A stretch of 64,000 nt of DNA from Clostridium paraputrificum (lineage in GTDB: Bacteria > Bacillota > Clostridia > Clostridiales > Clostridiaceae), in assembly GCF_900447045.1 (NCBI RefSeq), contig NZ_UAWH01000005.1:558001-622000 (forward strand). Reading direction: 5' to 3'. The translations under genes and the position numbers were made by a program. This document shows positions 47,938-56,400 of the stretch, in pieces. Each line of letters opens with the position of its first letter. Within the stretch, counting starts at the first letter, position 1. Under the pieces are notes generated by a model. That model worked only from the letters and a program-made list of their open reading frames with translations. It did no database searches and had not been told where the DNA came from.

Positions 47938-49245
47938 TTGAGAAGGTTAAGAACATATTTAAGCATAATAATTTTAGGGAGTATTATTATGTCTTGTGGG
48001 AGAATGAATAATGGAGATAATAGTGATAACATAGATAAGCCTAATGTAGATAGTGATATTGTTGAATTACAACTTTGGTCTTACTATGGAGGATTTGACG
48101 AAATAATAGAGGGATTTGAGAAGGAGAATCCTAATATAAAGGTTAAAATAAGTACTTTTCCATATGAAGAATACGAATTAAAATATAAAGAATCTATGAT
48201 TAAGGAAAATGGGGATGCAGATATATTAATAATAGATAGTAATGAATATGGAGAATTTAATTCAATTAATGGATTAGAAAATTTATTAGATGATAAATAT
48301 AATGCTACTAAATATAGAGAGGACTACGATAAAGAACTATGGGAATTAGGAAAGTCTATAGATAAAAGTAAATTGTTGGGGTTACCTATTGCAAGTGCTC
48401 CTATTGTTACGTATTACAGGGCTGATATAATGGAGGCTTATGGATTTCCAAGTAATCCAAAGGAATTAGCTGAATTTATGAGAGATGCTAATAATTGGTT
48501 AGAAATTGGAAAAAAACTAAAGGCTGATGATAAATATATTGTTCAATGGATTGGTGAGATTGTAAGAATTTCAACATCAGATATGGCGTATTTTGATGAA
48601 AATTTAGAATATCAAAGAGATAATGAAAGATTTAAAGAAGCTATAGAAATAGCTAGGAAGGGAAGGGATTTAGGGATTTCACCCTATAATGATATTTGGT
48701 CAGATACTGGTATTAAAATGTTGAAGGAAGATAAGTTCGCTATGTTATATTTAGGCTCATGGGGGGCTAGTGAATTGGAGACCTTAGTACCTGAGCAGAA
48801 AGGTAAATGGAGAGTTACAGCTCTTCCTTTTGGAGCATATGGATGGAATAATGCATCAATTATTTCCATTCCGGAAAACAGTGGAAATAAAGATGCGGCA
48901 TGGAAGTTTATAGAATATTACATTTTTAAACATAATGACAAAAATAGATTAGGAAATGTTTCTGGATATTTACCTTTTAGAGGTGTTGAAGAAAACTTAA
49001 AACATAAGAATGAATTTTTAGGTGGTCAAGAGGACCAAAGAGTTTATGAAGAGTTAATGTCTAAGACACAAGAATATTCTGTAACTCCTTTAGATAAAGC
49101 TGTATTTAAGTTATGGGATGATATAGTTAATGAGGGGTTAGAAAATGGTAATAAATCAGATGAAATATTAGCAAATATAAAATCTCAAGTTAATAGTAAA
49201 TTTTCAAAGGAAATTAAGATATTAAAAAATAAAATAAAAGTATAG
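47938..49245 (+). CDS. Solute-binding lipoprotein (family 1, sugar type) without transporter
   Basis: A TTG start follows AGAGGGGG. A type II signal peptide ends in IIMSCG, with the lipidated Cys at about residue 20. The mature part has the extracellular binding protein family 1 plan: QLWSYYGGFDEIIEGFEKENP at the opening, DILIIDSNEYGEF, APIVTYYRADIM, and WKFIEYYIF near the end. Such proteins usually feed an ABC importer, but no permease or ATPase gene is nearby. Its partner here is the membrane GGDEF-EAL gene 13 bases upstream, so it may be a co-receptor that presents ligand to that sensor. The ligand is unknown, probably an oligosaccharide. Confidence 0.9.
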   Translation: MRRLRTYLSIIILGSIIMSCGRMNNGDNSDNIDKPNVDSDIVELQLWSYYGGFDEIIEGFEKENPNIKVKISTFPYEEYELKYKESMIKENGDADILIIDSNEYGEFNSINGLENLLDDKYNATKYREDYDKELWELGKSIDKSKLLGLPIASAPIVTYYRADIMEAYGFPSNPKELAEFMRDANNWLEIGKKLKADDKYIVQWIGEIVRISTSDMAYFDENLEYQRDNERFKEAIEIARKGRDLGISPYNDIWSDTGIKMLKEDKFAMLYLGSWGASELETLVPEQKGKWRVTALPFGAYGWNNASIISIPENSGNKDAAWKFIEYYIFKHNDKNRLGNVSGYLPFRGVEENLKHKNEFLGGQEDQRVYEELMSKTQEYSVTPLDKAVFKLWDDIVNEGLENGNKSDEILANIKSQVNSKFSKEIKILKNKIKV

Positions 49246-49308
49246 GCGCATTATATAAAATAATGTATTATTTAGATGGAAAGGTATATAATATTAATTT
49301 TTTTGTAA

Positions 49309-49337
49309 TTGATTAAAAAACTACATAATAGTATAAT
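49309..49337 (+). promoter_or_regulatory. Predicted sigma-A promoter of tagO
   Basis: TTGATT, a 17-base spacer and TATAAT. A perfect 16-base palindrome begins 12 bases downstream. Confidence 0.7.
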
Positions 49338-49349
49338 TCTTATGTAAGT

Positions 49350-49365
49350 ATACACTTAAGTGTAT
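49350..49365. promoter_or_regulatory. Perfect palindrome, candidate operator of tagO
   Basis: ATACACTTAAGTGTAT is a 16-base perfect inverted repeat located just after the predicted transcription start. It is in the position expected for a repressor that blocks initiation. Confidence 0.5.
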
Positions 49366-49414
49366 TGTGACCTTAAAGTATAATGACAGAAAACGTTAAG
49401 GAGAAGAGTTTATA

Positions 49415-50389
49415 ATGCAAGTTAATATACAACATTATATAATAGCATTGCTAGCAACTTTCTTAATTGTATATTTAGTTATACCTCAATTAATGAAAAT
49501 TGCCTTAAAAGTTGGATTTACAGATAAACCTACAGAAAGAAAGAAGCACAGGGGAGAGATACCTCTTTGTGGCGGTTTAGGAATTTACATAGGTTTCTTT
49601 ATTGTTAGCTTTATTATGTTTAGATGGTTAGGGATAAAGAATAGTGAATATGTATGGGTATTTATAGCTACTACTTTAATCTTAGGAATTGGATTAGTAG
49701 ATGATTATTATAAATCTAAGGGAAAGGAATTTGCTATATATCCAAGATTAATAGTACAGATATTTGCAGCTATTTTAGTTTATAAGTCAGGCGTAGTTTT
49801 TTTGGGGTTTACTAATCCTTTAACTGGAATATATATATCTTTACCTGAGTGGGTTCAATTTGTATTAACTATAACTTGGATATTTGGTGTTACTACAGTT
49901 ATAAATTGGTCTGATGGAATGGATGGCCTAGCAGGAGGAATATCTTTAATATCATCAATGACCTTCTTTGTTGCAGCAATTGTATTAAAACAGGGAGAGT
50001 CTGCAGTATTATCAATTATACTTGGAGGGGCAATTTTAGGATTTTTGAAGTATAATAAGTATCCAGCAAAGGTTTTTATGGGAGATTCAGGAGCTAATGT
50101 AATTGGATTTCTATTAAGTATAATAGCTATTGATGGTGCATTTAAACAAGCTACAATAATGAGTTTATTTATACCAATATTAGCTTTGGCAGTGCCTATT
50201 TTTGATAACCTTTTTGTTATATTTAAAAGATTCACTGAGGGGAAGCCAGTTTATCAAGCAGATAGAAGTCAAATGCACTATAGGCTTGAAGAAAAGGGAC
50301 TAACAGTTCAGCAAAGTGTAAATTATATAATGATTATTAGTTTAGGATTTAGTATTATTTCAATAATATTATTATTGTTAAAATACTAA
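49415..50389 (+). CDS. tagO: Undecaprenyl-phosphate GlcNAc-1-phosphate transferase (TagO/WecA/MraY family)
   Basis: The 324 residues form about ten membrane helices. Signature loops are CGGLGIYIG, LVDDYY (catalytic Asp pair), NWSDGMDGLAGG and HYRLEEKG with the metal/uridine-binding His. The enzyme moves a sugar-1-phosphate from UDP-sugar to undecaprenyl phosphate, starting wall teichoic acid, capsule or other polymer synthesis. MraY is less likely because the loop reads like WecA/TagO. AAGGAGAAG precedes the ATG. It is transcribed alone with its own promoter, palindrome and terminator. Confidence 0.9.
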   Translation: MQVNIQHYIIALLATFLIVYLVIPQLMKIALKVGFTDKPTERKKHRGEIPLCGGLGIYIGFFIVSFIMFRWLGIKNSEYVWVFIATTLILGIGLVDDYYKSKGKEFAIYPRLIVQIFAAILVYKSGVVFLGFTNPLTGIYISLPEWVQFVLTITWIFGVTTVINWSDGMDGLAGGISLISSMTFFVAAIVLKQGESAVLSIILGGAILGFLKYNKYPAKVFMGDSGANVIGFLLSIIAIDGAFKQATIMSLFIPILALAVPIFDNLFVIFKRFTEGKPVYQADRSQMHYRLEEKGLTVQQSVNYIMIISLGFSIISIILLLLKY

Positions 50390-50412
50390 TTTTAGATAAT
50401 AGAGATGTGGAT

Positions 50413-50444
50413 GAGAAATTGCTTTGCAGTTTCTCTTTATTTTT
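50413..50444 (+). terminator. Rho-independent terminator
   Basis: GAGAAATTGC and GCAGTTTCTC pair (one G-U) around TTT, then TTTATTTT. Confidence 0.87.
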
Positions 50445-50545
50445 AGGTAAAAAGCAAGGTAAGAAGGTACAAGAGTTAGTTAAGATAATTAAGATAAGAA
50501 GATTAATTGAGATGAACTTATACAATCCCTTAGGATTGTATTCCT

Positions 50546-50590
50546 AAACTATTCACCATTCGCTCTTATCTATTCACTAACTATTCACTG
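50546..50590 (+). repeat. Degenerate CTATTCAC tandem motif
   Basis: CTATTCAC occurs three times (two followed by TAA or TG) with an intervening CATTCGCT-like variant, just before the ribosome site of the next gene. An ACAATCC/GGATTGT hairpin (50522-50539) lies before it. The role is unknown. Confidence 0.4.
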
Positions 50591-50607
50591 ATTAAAGGAG
50601 GGGTTTT

Positions 50608-51345
50608 ATGTACATAGATGGTCATACACATTTAGATTATTTTAAGGAGAACATAGATAAAGCTATTGAGGATATAAATAAAAATAAGATTATTACATTA
50701 GCTAATAGTATGGATATAGATAGTTACCTTTTAAATGAGGAGTATGGAAAGAGAAGTGAATATATAATTCCTTGTTTTGGTATTCATCCATGGAGTGCTG
50801 GAAGTTTTTCTGGAGAGTTAGAGGAGCTGATTCCATATATAGAAGAGAGTAAGGTTATTGGTGAAATTGGATTAGACTATGTTTGGGTTGAGGATAAGAG
50901 TACTTTTCCTAAGCAAAGAGAAATATTTAAGTTTATATTGAAGGAAAGCATTAAGAGGAAAAAGATAGTCTGTCTTCATACTAAAGGAGCAGAGGAAGAG
51001 ATTTATAATATTTTGAAGGAACATAGCTATAATAAAGTTATTATTCATTGGTACAGTGGAAATTTAGACGTATTAGATAAGTTTATAAAGCTTGGCTGCT
51101 ATTTTACTATAAGTGTCGATATAGGATATTCTAAGGTTACAGAAGAGGTGTTAAAGCGTATTCCTTTAGATAAACTCCTTTCTGAAACAGATGGGCCAAC
51201 AGCATTAGAGTGGGTTAATGGAGTTTATGGATATCCAAGTGAGGTTAAGAGAGTTGTAAATGATATTTCTAAGCTTTTGAAAAGGGATGATATTAAGTCT
51301 ATAATAATGGAAAATTGGAGAAAACTAATGGACAATGATTATTAA
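50608..51345 (+). CDS. TatD-family metal-dependent hydrolase
   Basis: The 245-residue TIM barrel carries the metal ligands: HTHLD at residues 5-9, a glutamate in EIGLDY, a His in CLHTKG and IIHWYSG, and the final ETDGP aspartate. TatD enzymes are Mg2+-dependent 3'-5' exonucleases or D-aminoacyl/amide hydrolases that act in DNA repair or quality control. This member is slightly short (usual 255-265) and not beside metG or rnmV, so it is a secondary paralogue. AAAGGAGGGG precedes the ATG. Confidence 0.88.
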   Translation: MYIDGHTHLDYFKENIDKAIEDINKNKIITLANSMDIDSYLLNEEYGKRSEYIIPCFGIHPWSAGSFSGELEELIPYIEESKVIGEIGLDYVWVEDKSTFPKQREIFKFILKESIKRKKIVCLHTKGAEEEIYNILKEHSYNKVIIHWYSGNLDVLDKFIKLGCYFTISVDIGYSKVTEEVLKRIPLDKLLSETDGPTALEWVNGVYGYPSEVKRVVNDISKLLKRDDIKSIIMENWRKLMDNDY

Positions 51346-51404
51346 TTATTGACTAATGAAGCAATAAGGGTTAATATGAAATAGTAAAATTAAACAAGAA
51401 AAGA

Positions 51405-51494
51405 TTTATCTGGGGAGGCTTAAGAGATAGCCTGAGAGGAATAAGTTATTCGACCCATGACCTGATTTGGATAATGCCAACGTAGGAAGATAAA
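51405..51494 (+). ncRNA. TPP (thiamin pyrophosphate) riboswitch
   Basis: The core elements are present in order: GGGGAGGCT, GCCTGAGAGG, the GACCCATGACCTGATTTGG segment and ATAATGCCAACGTAGGAA, closed by TTATCT/AGATAA. TPP binding should favour the terminator that follows at 51521 and turn off thiXYZ-type transport when thiamine is sufficient. Confidence 0.95.
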
Positions 51495-51520
51495 ATATGT
51501 ATAATAAATAGTTATCTAAC

Positions 51521-51559
51521 GCATAGTATTTTCAGATTAGGAAGTACTATGCTTTTTTT
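51521..51559 (+). terminator. Riboswitch-controlled terminator
   Basis: GCATAGTA and TACTATGC pair, followed by seven T. It stands between the TPP aptamer and the first transporter gene. Confidence 0.85.
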
Positions 51560-51614
51560 ACTTTTCAGAAAAGTATAGTATTGATCAATATACTAAAGAG
51601 AAGGAGGGGGAGTT

Positions 51615-52391
51615 TTGAATAAAATAAAAAGAATTAGTAACAAGTTAGTGCCATTAGTTTTCCTATTAGTTTTTTTAGCTATATGGGAAGGTGTAATAGA
51701 GTTAGGTGGAGTTGAAAAGTACATAATGCCAGCACCTACAGACATTGTTAAAGCAATAGTTAAAGATTTTAATACTCTGCTTCCACATATTATAGCTACA
51801 CTGTATGAAAGTTTAGTAGGTTTTATTATCGCTATAGTATTAGCACTTGTTTTAGCAATAATAATGGATTTAGTACCATTTATAAAGAAGGGATTATATC
51901 CACTGCTTGTAGTATCTCAAACTGTGCCAGTTATAGCTTTAGCACCTTTATTTATAATATGGTTTGGTTTTGGAGCATTACCTAAAATTATAGTAGTTGT
52001 AATAGTATGCGTCTTCCCAATTGTAATTAGTATTTCAGATGGGTTAGAAAATGTAGATAAGGATTTTATTAATCATTTTAAGCTTATGGGTGCATCTAAG
52101 TTTAAAATATTTACTCATTTAAAGCTACCTTATGGGATAATTAATTTCTTTTCTGGTGTTAGAATTGCGGCAACCTACAGTATAATGGGTGCAGTGATTG
52201 GAGAATGGTTAGGAGGAGATAAGGGACTAGGTGTATATATGACTAGAGCAAGGAGTGCTTATGCACTAGATAAGATGTTTGGGGCTATTGTAATAATAGT
52301 TATATTAAGTATGGCTATTTTCTTTATGATAGGCTTAGTAGAAAGATTAGTTACACCATGGAACAAAAAGATAAAGGATGGAGGAGAATAA
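51615..52391 (+). CDS. thiX: ABC transporter permease, thiamine-precursor type (ThiX)
   Basis: A TTG start at 51615 follows AAGGAGGGGG. The 258 residues form about six membrane helices. The loop [21 protein letters not shown] contains the EAA motif that contacts the ATPase subunit. With the TPP riboswitch and the NMT1/THI5-like binding protein, it fits the ThiXYZ importer of formyl-aminopyrimidine or HMP, which salvages the pyrimidine part of thiamine. It ends just before the binding protein gene. Confidence 0.9.
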   Translation: MNKIKRISNKLVPLVFLLVFLAIWEGVIELGGVEKYIMPAPTDIVKAIVKDFNTLLPHIIATLYESLVGFIIAIVLALVLAIIMDLVPFIKKGLYPLLVVSQTVPVIALAPLFIIWFGFGALPKIIVVVIVCVFPIVISISDGLENVDKDFINHFKLMGASKFKIFTHLKLPYGIINFFSGVRIAATYSIMGAVIGEWLGGDKGLGVYMTRARSAYALDKMFGAIVIIVILSMAIFFMIGLVERLVTPWNKKIKDGGE

Positions 52392-52392
52392 T

Positions 52393-53397
52393 ATGAAAAA
52401 AAGAAGAATGGTATCAATAATATCAATGGCATTAGCTTCAATAATGATGTTGTCAGGATGTGGAGCATCAAAGAAAAGTGAGGGAGAAGAGGGGGTAGAA
52501 AAGGTTAAGGTTATTTTAGACTGGACTCCTAATACTAATCATACAGGTATATATGTAGCAAAAGAAAAGGGATATTTTAAAGAGTTAGGGCTAGATGTAG
52601 AAATAATACAACCCTCAGAAGGATCATCGCTTCAACTTGTTGCAGCTGGGAAAGGTGATTTTGCAATAACATATCAAGAGGATTTAACTTATGCAAGAAC
52701 ATCTGATTCACCAATGCCTGTTAAGGCAATTGCAACAATAATACAACATAATACATCAGGTTTTGCATCTCCTAAGGAGAAGAATATAGAAACAGTAAAA
52801 GACTTTGAAGGAAAGGTTTATGGAGGCTTTGGAGGCCCTAGTGAAAAGGCTATTCTTCAAGCTGTTATGGAAAAGGCAGGAGCAGATTTTTCGAAACTAA
52901 CTACAGTTGATGTAGGAACTGAAGATTTCTTTATTGCAACTAAGAATAACTTAGATTTTGAATGGACTTTTGAAGGGTGGACTAATATATCTGCAAAGCT
53001 TAGAAACTTTGATATTAATTATATCCCATTAAGAGAATTGGATGAAAGATTAGATTACTATACTCCAATTATTGCTTCATCAGAAAGTACTTTAAATGAA
53101 AAGAGTGACATGGTTAAGAAGTTTATGGAGGCAACTTCAAAAGGTTATGAATTTGCAATTAATAACCCTGAAGAATCAGCTGAAATTTTAGTTAAGGAAG
53201 TACCTGAAATAGATAAGGATTTAGCTGTAGAAAGTCAAAAGTTCTTAGCTAAAGAATATAAATCAGATGCAAATAGATGGGGAGAAATGAAGGATAGTAT
53301 ATGGGATAATTATACTCAATTTATGTTGGAGTACAAATTAATAAACAAAGATATGAAAGCAAGCGAGGCTTATACAAATGAGTTCTTACCAAAATAA
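52393..53397 (+). CDS. thiY: Thiamine-precursor-binding lipoprotein (ThiY, NMT1/THI5-like)
   Basis: The start is ATG 52393 after GGAGGAG; the frame opens 5 codons earlier. The 334 residues have a type II signal peptide with lipobox MLSGC (about residues 19-23) and a THI5/NMT1 domain. Characteristic stretches are [31 protein letters not shown] and WTFEGWTNI. It captures the pyrimidine precursor outside the membrane and hands it to ThiX. Confidence 0.92.
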   Translation: MKKRRMVSIISMALASIMMLSGCGASKKSEGEEGVEKVKVILDWTPNTNHTGIYVAKEKGYFKELGLDVEIIQPSEGSSLQLVAAGKGDFAITYQEDLTYARTSDSPMPVKAIATIIQHNTSGFASPKEKNIETVKDFEGKVYGGFGGPSEKAILQAVMEKAGADFSKLTTVDVGTEDFFIATKNNLDFEWTFEGWTNISAKLRNFDINYIPLRELDERLDYYTPIIASSESTLNEKSDMVKKFMEATSKGYEFAINNPEESAEILVKEVPEIDKDLAVESQKFLAKEYKSDANRWGEMKDSIWDNYTQFMLEYKLINKDMKASEAYTNEFLPK

Positions 53398-54124
53398 AAT
53401 GCTACTTAGAGGAATATCAAAATCTTTTGATAACATGGTAATTTTAAAGGATATTAATATAGAAGTTAATGAAGGCGAATTGGTATCTATAGTTGGTCCT
53501 TCAGGAAGTGGAAAGAGTACTATTTTTAATATTATAACTAATTTAATTAAGTTTGACTCAGGAGAAAAGAGAGTTAATGGGGATGTAAGTTATATGTACC
53601 AAAAGGACATGATGGTACCATGGAAAAAGGTTGTTGATAATATAGCAACTCCTCTTGTATTTAGGGGGATGGATAAGAAGAATGCAAGAAAAGAAGTTGA
53701 AAAGTATATAGATACCTTTGGATTAACTGGTTTCCAAAATAAATATCCCAATAAGCTTTCAGGGGGAATGAAACAAAGAGCAAATTTCCTTCAAACTTAT
53801 CTAACTTCAAATGATATTATGCTTTTAGATGAACCTTTTGGTGCATTAGATTCTATAACAAGAAGTAATATGCAACAATGGCTTTTAGATATAAAAAAGA
53901 ATATGAATTCTACAATACTTTTAATAACTCATGATGTAGATGAGGCGGTCTTACTTTCAGATAGGGTGTATGTTATTTCTGAAAAACCAGCAGTTATAAA
54001 AGGAGAGATTAAGGTTAACCTTCCAAAAGAAAGAGGAGAAGAAACTAAGTTAACTGAAGAGTTCTTATTAATAAAACGAGAAGTAACAGATATAATGAAA
54101 AAAATAGAAAGTTTATCTATGTAA
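53378..54124 (+). CDS. thiZ: ABC transporter ATPase, thiamine-precursor type (ThiZ)
   Basis: The 248-residue nucleotide-binding subunit has Walker [10 protein letters not shown] (about 41-49), a signature LSGGMKQR (about 127-134) and Walker [14 protein letters not shown] 53378 overlaps the end of thiY by 20 bases, with GCGAGG nearby; the next ATG has no site. It completes the TPP-riboswitch-controlled ThiXYZ importer. No biosynthetic thi genes lie in the window. Confidence 0.92.
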   Translation: MSSYQNKMLLRGISKSFDNMVILKDINIEVNEGELVSIVGPSGSGKSTIFNIITNLIKFDSGEKRVNGDVSYMYQKDMMVPWKKVVDNIATPLVFRGMDKKNARKEVEKYIDTFGLTGFQNKYPNKLSGGMKQRANFLQTYLTSNDIMLLDEPFGALDSITRSNMQQWLLDIKKNMNSTILLITHDVDEAVLLSDRVYVISEKPAVIKGEIKVNLPKERGEETKLTEEFLLIKREVTDIMKKIESLSM

Positions 54125-54129
54125 ACTTA

Positions 54130-54158
54130 TTTACAAAATGTATTAATTAGGATATAAT
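54130..54158 (+). promoter_or_regulatory. Predicted sigma-A promoter of the methionine operon
   Basis: TTTACA, a 17-base spacer and TATAAT lie directly upstream of the SAM riboswitch. Confidence 0.75.
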
Positions 54159-54176
54159 TGATAAAAATGAATATTT

Positions 54177-54283
54177 CTCTTATCAAGAGAGGTGGAGGGA
54201 CTGGCCCGATGAAACCCAGCAACCGATATGAATCATAAGCATATGTGGTGCTAATTCCTGCAGCGTAAAGCTGAAAGATAAGG
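54177..54283 (+). ncRNA. SAM-I (S-box) riboswitch
   Basis: CTTATCAAGAGAGG, then GACTGGCCCGATGAAACCC, AGCAACC, GGTGCTAATTCCTGCAG and GAAAGATAAGG are the S-box consensus in order. S-adenosylmethionine binding should promote the terminator at 54305 and switch off the metF-luxS-metH operon. Confidence 0.96.
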
Positions 54284-54304
54284 TTATTTTGTAGTGTGTT
54301 TATT

Positions 54305-54337
54305 TATGCCTAGAGGATTACCTTTAGGCATTTTTTT
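54305..54337 (+). terminator. Riboswitch-controlled terminator
   Basis: TGCCTAGAGG and CCTTTAGGCA pair (one G-U) around ATTA, followed by seven T. Confidence 0.9.
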
Positions 54338-54364
54338 ATTATTTAAATAATTGGGGGCATAAAA

Positions 54365-55252
54365 ATGAATATAAAAGAGTTATTTGAGAACAAAAAGGTG
54401 GTATTCTCCTTTGAGATATTTCCACCCAAAACAACATCATCAATAGAAACAATTTATAAGACTTTAGATTCATTAAAGGGACTTAGTCCAGATTATATGA
54501 GTATTACTTTTGGGGCAGGTGGAAGTGTACAAGATAATAGAACAATTGAACTTTCATCATTAGTGAAAAATAAATATGGAATAGAGGCAGTAGCTCATCT
54601 TACTTGTATAAGTTCTACTAAAAATGAAATAGAGTATTATTTAGAAAAGCTTAAAGAAAATAATATAGAAAACATTCTTGGACTTAGAGGGGATGTACCA
54701 GCAGATGGAAAGATTATTGGGGAATTTAATCATGCTAATGAACTTATAGACTTTATAAACCAAAAGGGGAAGTTTAATATAGCAGCTGCATGTTATCCAG
54801 AAGGACATATAGAGCATAAAGGGTTATATAGAGAAATAGAAAGCATGAAGAGAAAAGAAGAAGCTGGAGCATCTTATTTTATTTCTCAGTTATTTTTTGA
54901 TAATAATCTATTCTATAATTTTAAGGATGAAGTTCGTGCAGCCAATATAAAACTTCCTATTGAAGCTGGAATAATGCCTGTTACAAATAAGAAGCAAATA
55001 GAAAGAATGGTAGCCTTAAGTGGTGCATCATTTCCAGATAAATTCAAAAGAATAATAGAGAGGTATGAGCATAATCCAGAAGCATTAAGGGATGCTGGTA
55101 TAGCTTATGCAGTAGAACAAATAGTAGATTTGGTATCAACAGGTGTAGAAGGAATACATTTATATGTAATGAATAATCCTTACGTTGCAGAAAAAATTTC
55201 AGGTAGCGTAGGAAGAATAATAGAATCAATTAATAAAGTGGAATTAGTTTAG
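54365..55252 (+). CDS. metF: 5,10-methylenetetrahydrofolate reductase
   Basis: The 295-residue flavoprotein barrel shows SFEIFPPKT near the start (catalytic Glu), TFGAGGS, AHLTCI, LRGDVPADG, and the PIEAGIMPV strand. It reduces methylene-THF to methyl-THF, the methyl donor for MetH encoded three genes later. ATTGGGGGC precedes the ATG. It is the first gene under the SAM-I riboswitch. Confidence 0.96.
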   Translation: MNIKELFENKKVVFSFEIFPPKTTSSIETIYKTLDSLKGLSPDYMSITFGAGGSVQDNRTIELSSLVKNKYGIEAVAHLTCISSTKNEIEYYLEKLKENNIENILGLRGDVPADGKIIGEFNHANELIDFINQKGKFNIAAACYPEGHIEHKGLYREIESMKRKEEAGASYFISQLFFDNNLFYNFKDEVRAANIKLPIEAGIMPVTNKKQIERMVALSGASFPDKFKRIIERYEHNPEALRDAGIAYAVEQIVDLVSTGVEGIHLYVMNNPYVAEKISGSVGRIIESINKVELV

Positions 55253-55265
55253 GAGGAATTTAAGA

Positions 55266-55721
55266 ATGAATAAAGTAGAAAGTTTTGAATTAGACCATAG
55301 AAAAGTACAAGCTCCTTATGTTAGAAAATGTTGTTTGTTAGATGGAAAAATGGGAGATAAGGTTACTAAGTTTGATCTTAGATTTTTACAACCTAATAAA
55401 GAAGCTTTTGGTACAGCTGCAATGCATGGATTAGAACATTTATTAGCACATACATTAAGAGAAAAGCTTGAAGGTATTATAGATTTATCTCCAATGGGAT
55501 GTAGAACAGGTTTTTATTTAAGTATATGGGGAGATAGGGAACCAACAGAAATTAAGGAAGCATTAGAAGCTACACTTAAGGATATATTAAATGCTAAAGA
55601 AATGCCAGCTGCAAATGAAATACAATGTGGTAATTATAGAGACCTATCCCTATTTGGAGCAAAGGAATATGCAAAAGAAGCTTTAGAAAGAGGATTTTCT
55701 TTAAATATTTATGGAGAATAA
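55266..55721 (+). CDS. luxS: S-ribosylhomocysteine lyase, autoinducer-2 synthase
   Basis: The 151-residue protein has the metal ligands H54 and H58 in AMHGLEHLLAH and C121 in QCGNYRD, plus C79 in MGCRTGFY, the catalytic cysteine. LuxS cleaves S-ribosylhomocysteine to homocysteine and the AI-2 precursor, returning homocysteine to MetH. TTAGGAGGA precedes the ATG. It is under SAM control here, which fits recycling rather than signalling as the main reason for its regulation. Confidence 0.97.
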   Translation: MNKVESFELDHRKVQAPYVRKCCLLDGKMGDKVTKFDLRFLQPNKEAFGTAAMHGLEHLLAHTLREKLEGIIDLSPMGCRTGFYLSIWGDREPTEIKEALEATLKDILNAKEMPAANEIQCGNYRDLSLFGAKEYAKEALERGFSLNIYGE

Positions 55722-56400
55722 AATAGGAAAACTAGAAATACCTAAGGATGAAGTCCTTAGATATTTAGGTTATAGGTCTCAGCTAATAGATGAAAAATTA
55801 GATGAATTAATAAATTTAACCATAGAAGAAAGTAAGACCTTAATAGCTCCAAGATTCATTACATCTAGGTGTAAAGTGAGTTTAGTAGAGAATGGAGTAA
55901 AGTTATTAGGGACAAGTGTTATTTTAACTGGAAATGATATAAAAGAGCATTTAAAAGATTCTAAAGAATGTGTATTAATGGGGGTTACAATAGGTGGAAA
56001 TATTGAAAAGAGGATTAACCTATATGGCAAAACTAATTTAACTAAGTCTTTAATATTAGACTCTTGTGCCACTACAGCAGTAGAAGAGATATGCGATAAG
56101 GTAGAGGATTATATAAAGAGTGAAGTAATAGGCAATGGAGAGTTCATAACCTTTAGATATAGCCCGGGATATGGAGATTTATCATTAGATGTTCAAAAAG
56201 ATATAATAAATATACTAAAGTCAGAGAAAACTATAGGATTAACAGTTTCGACTCATAACTTATTAATGCCAAGGAAGTCTGTAACAGCTATTATTGGATT
56301 AATTCCAAAGAATAAAGAAGTCAAGAAAAAAGGCTGTGAGGTTTGCAAGAATTATGAAAATTGTAGCTTTAGAAAAGAGGGGATTGTTTGTGAAAGTTAA
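55711..56400 (+). CDS. Separate methionine synthase activation-domain protein
   Basis: The 229 residues match the C-terminal AdoMet-binding activation domain of cobalamin-dependent methionine synthase (RYSPGYGDLSLD, PRKSVTAIIGL). Here it is encoded as its own gene directly before metH, followed by a Cys motif (CEVCKNYENCSF) at the C-terminus. It probably reactivates the cob(II)alamin form of MetH by reductive methylation. It overlaps luxS by 11 bases and metH by 11 bases, so the three are translationally linked. Confidence 0.92.
   Translation: MENKIGKLEIPKDEVLRYLGYRSQLIDEKLDELINLTIEESKTLIAPRFITSRCKVSLVENGVKLLGTSVILTGNDIKEHLKDSKECVLMGVTIGGNIEKRINLYGKTNLTKSLILDSCATTAVEEICDKVEDYIKSEVIGNGEFITFRYSPGYGDLSLDVQKDIINILKSEKTIGLTVSTHNLLMPRKSVTAIIGLIPKNKEVKKKGCEVCKNYENCSFRKEGIVCES

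Noticed and set aside
51567..51600. TTGATCAA and flanking TAGTAT/ATACTA palindrome before thiX
   Set aside because: The arms do not align into one stem, and the riboswitch already explains the regulation.
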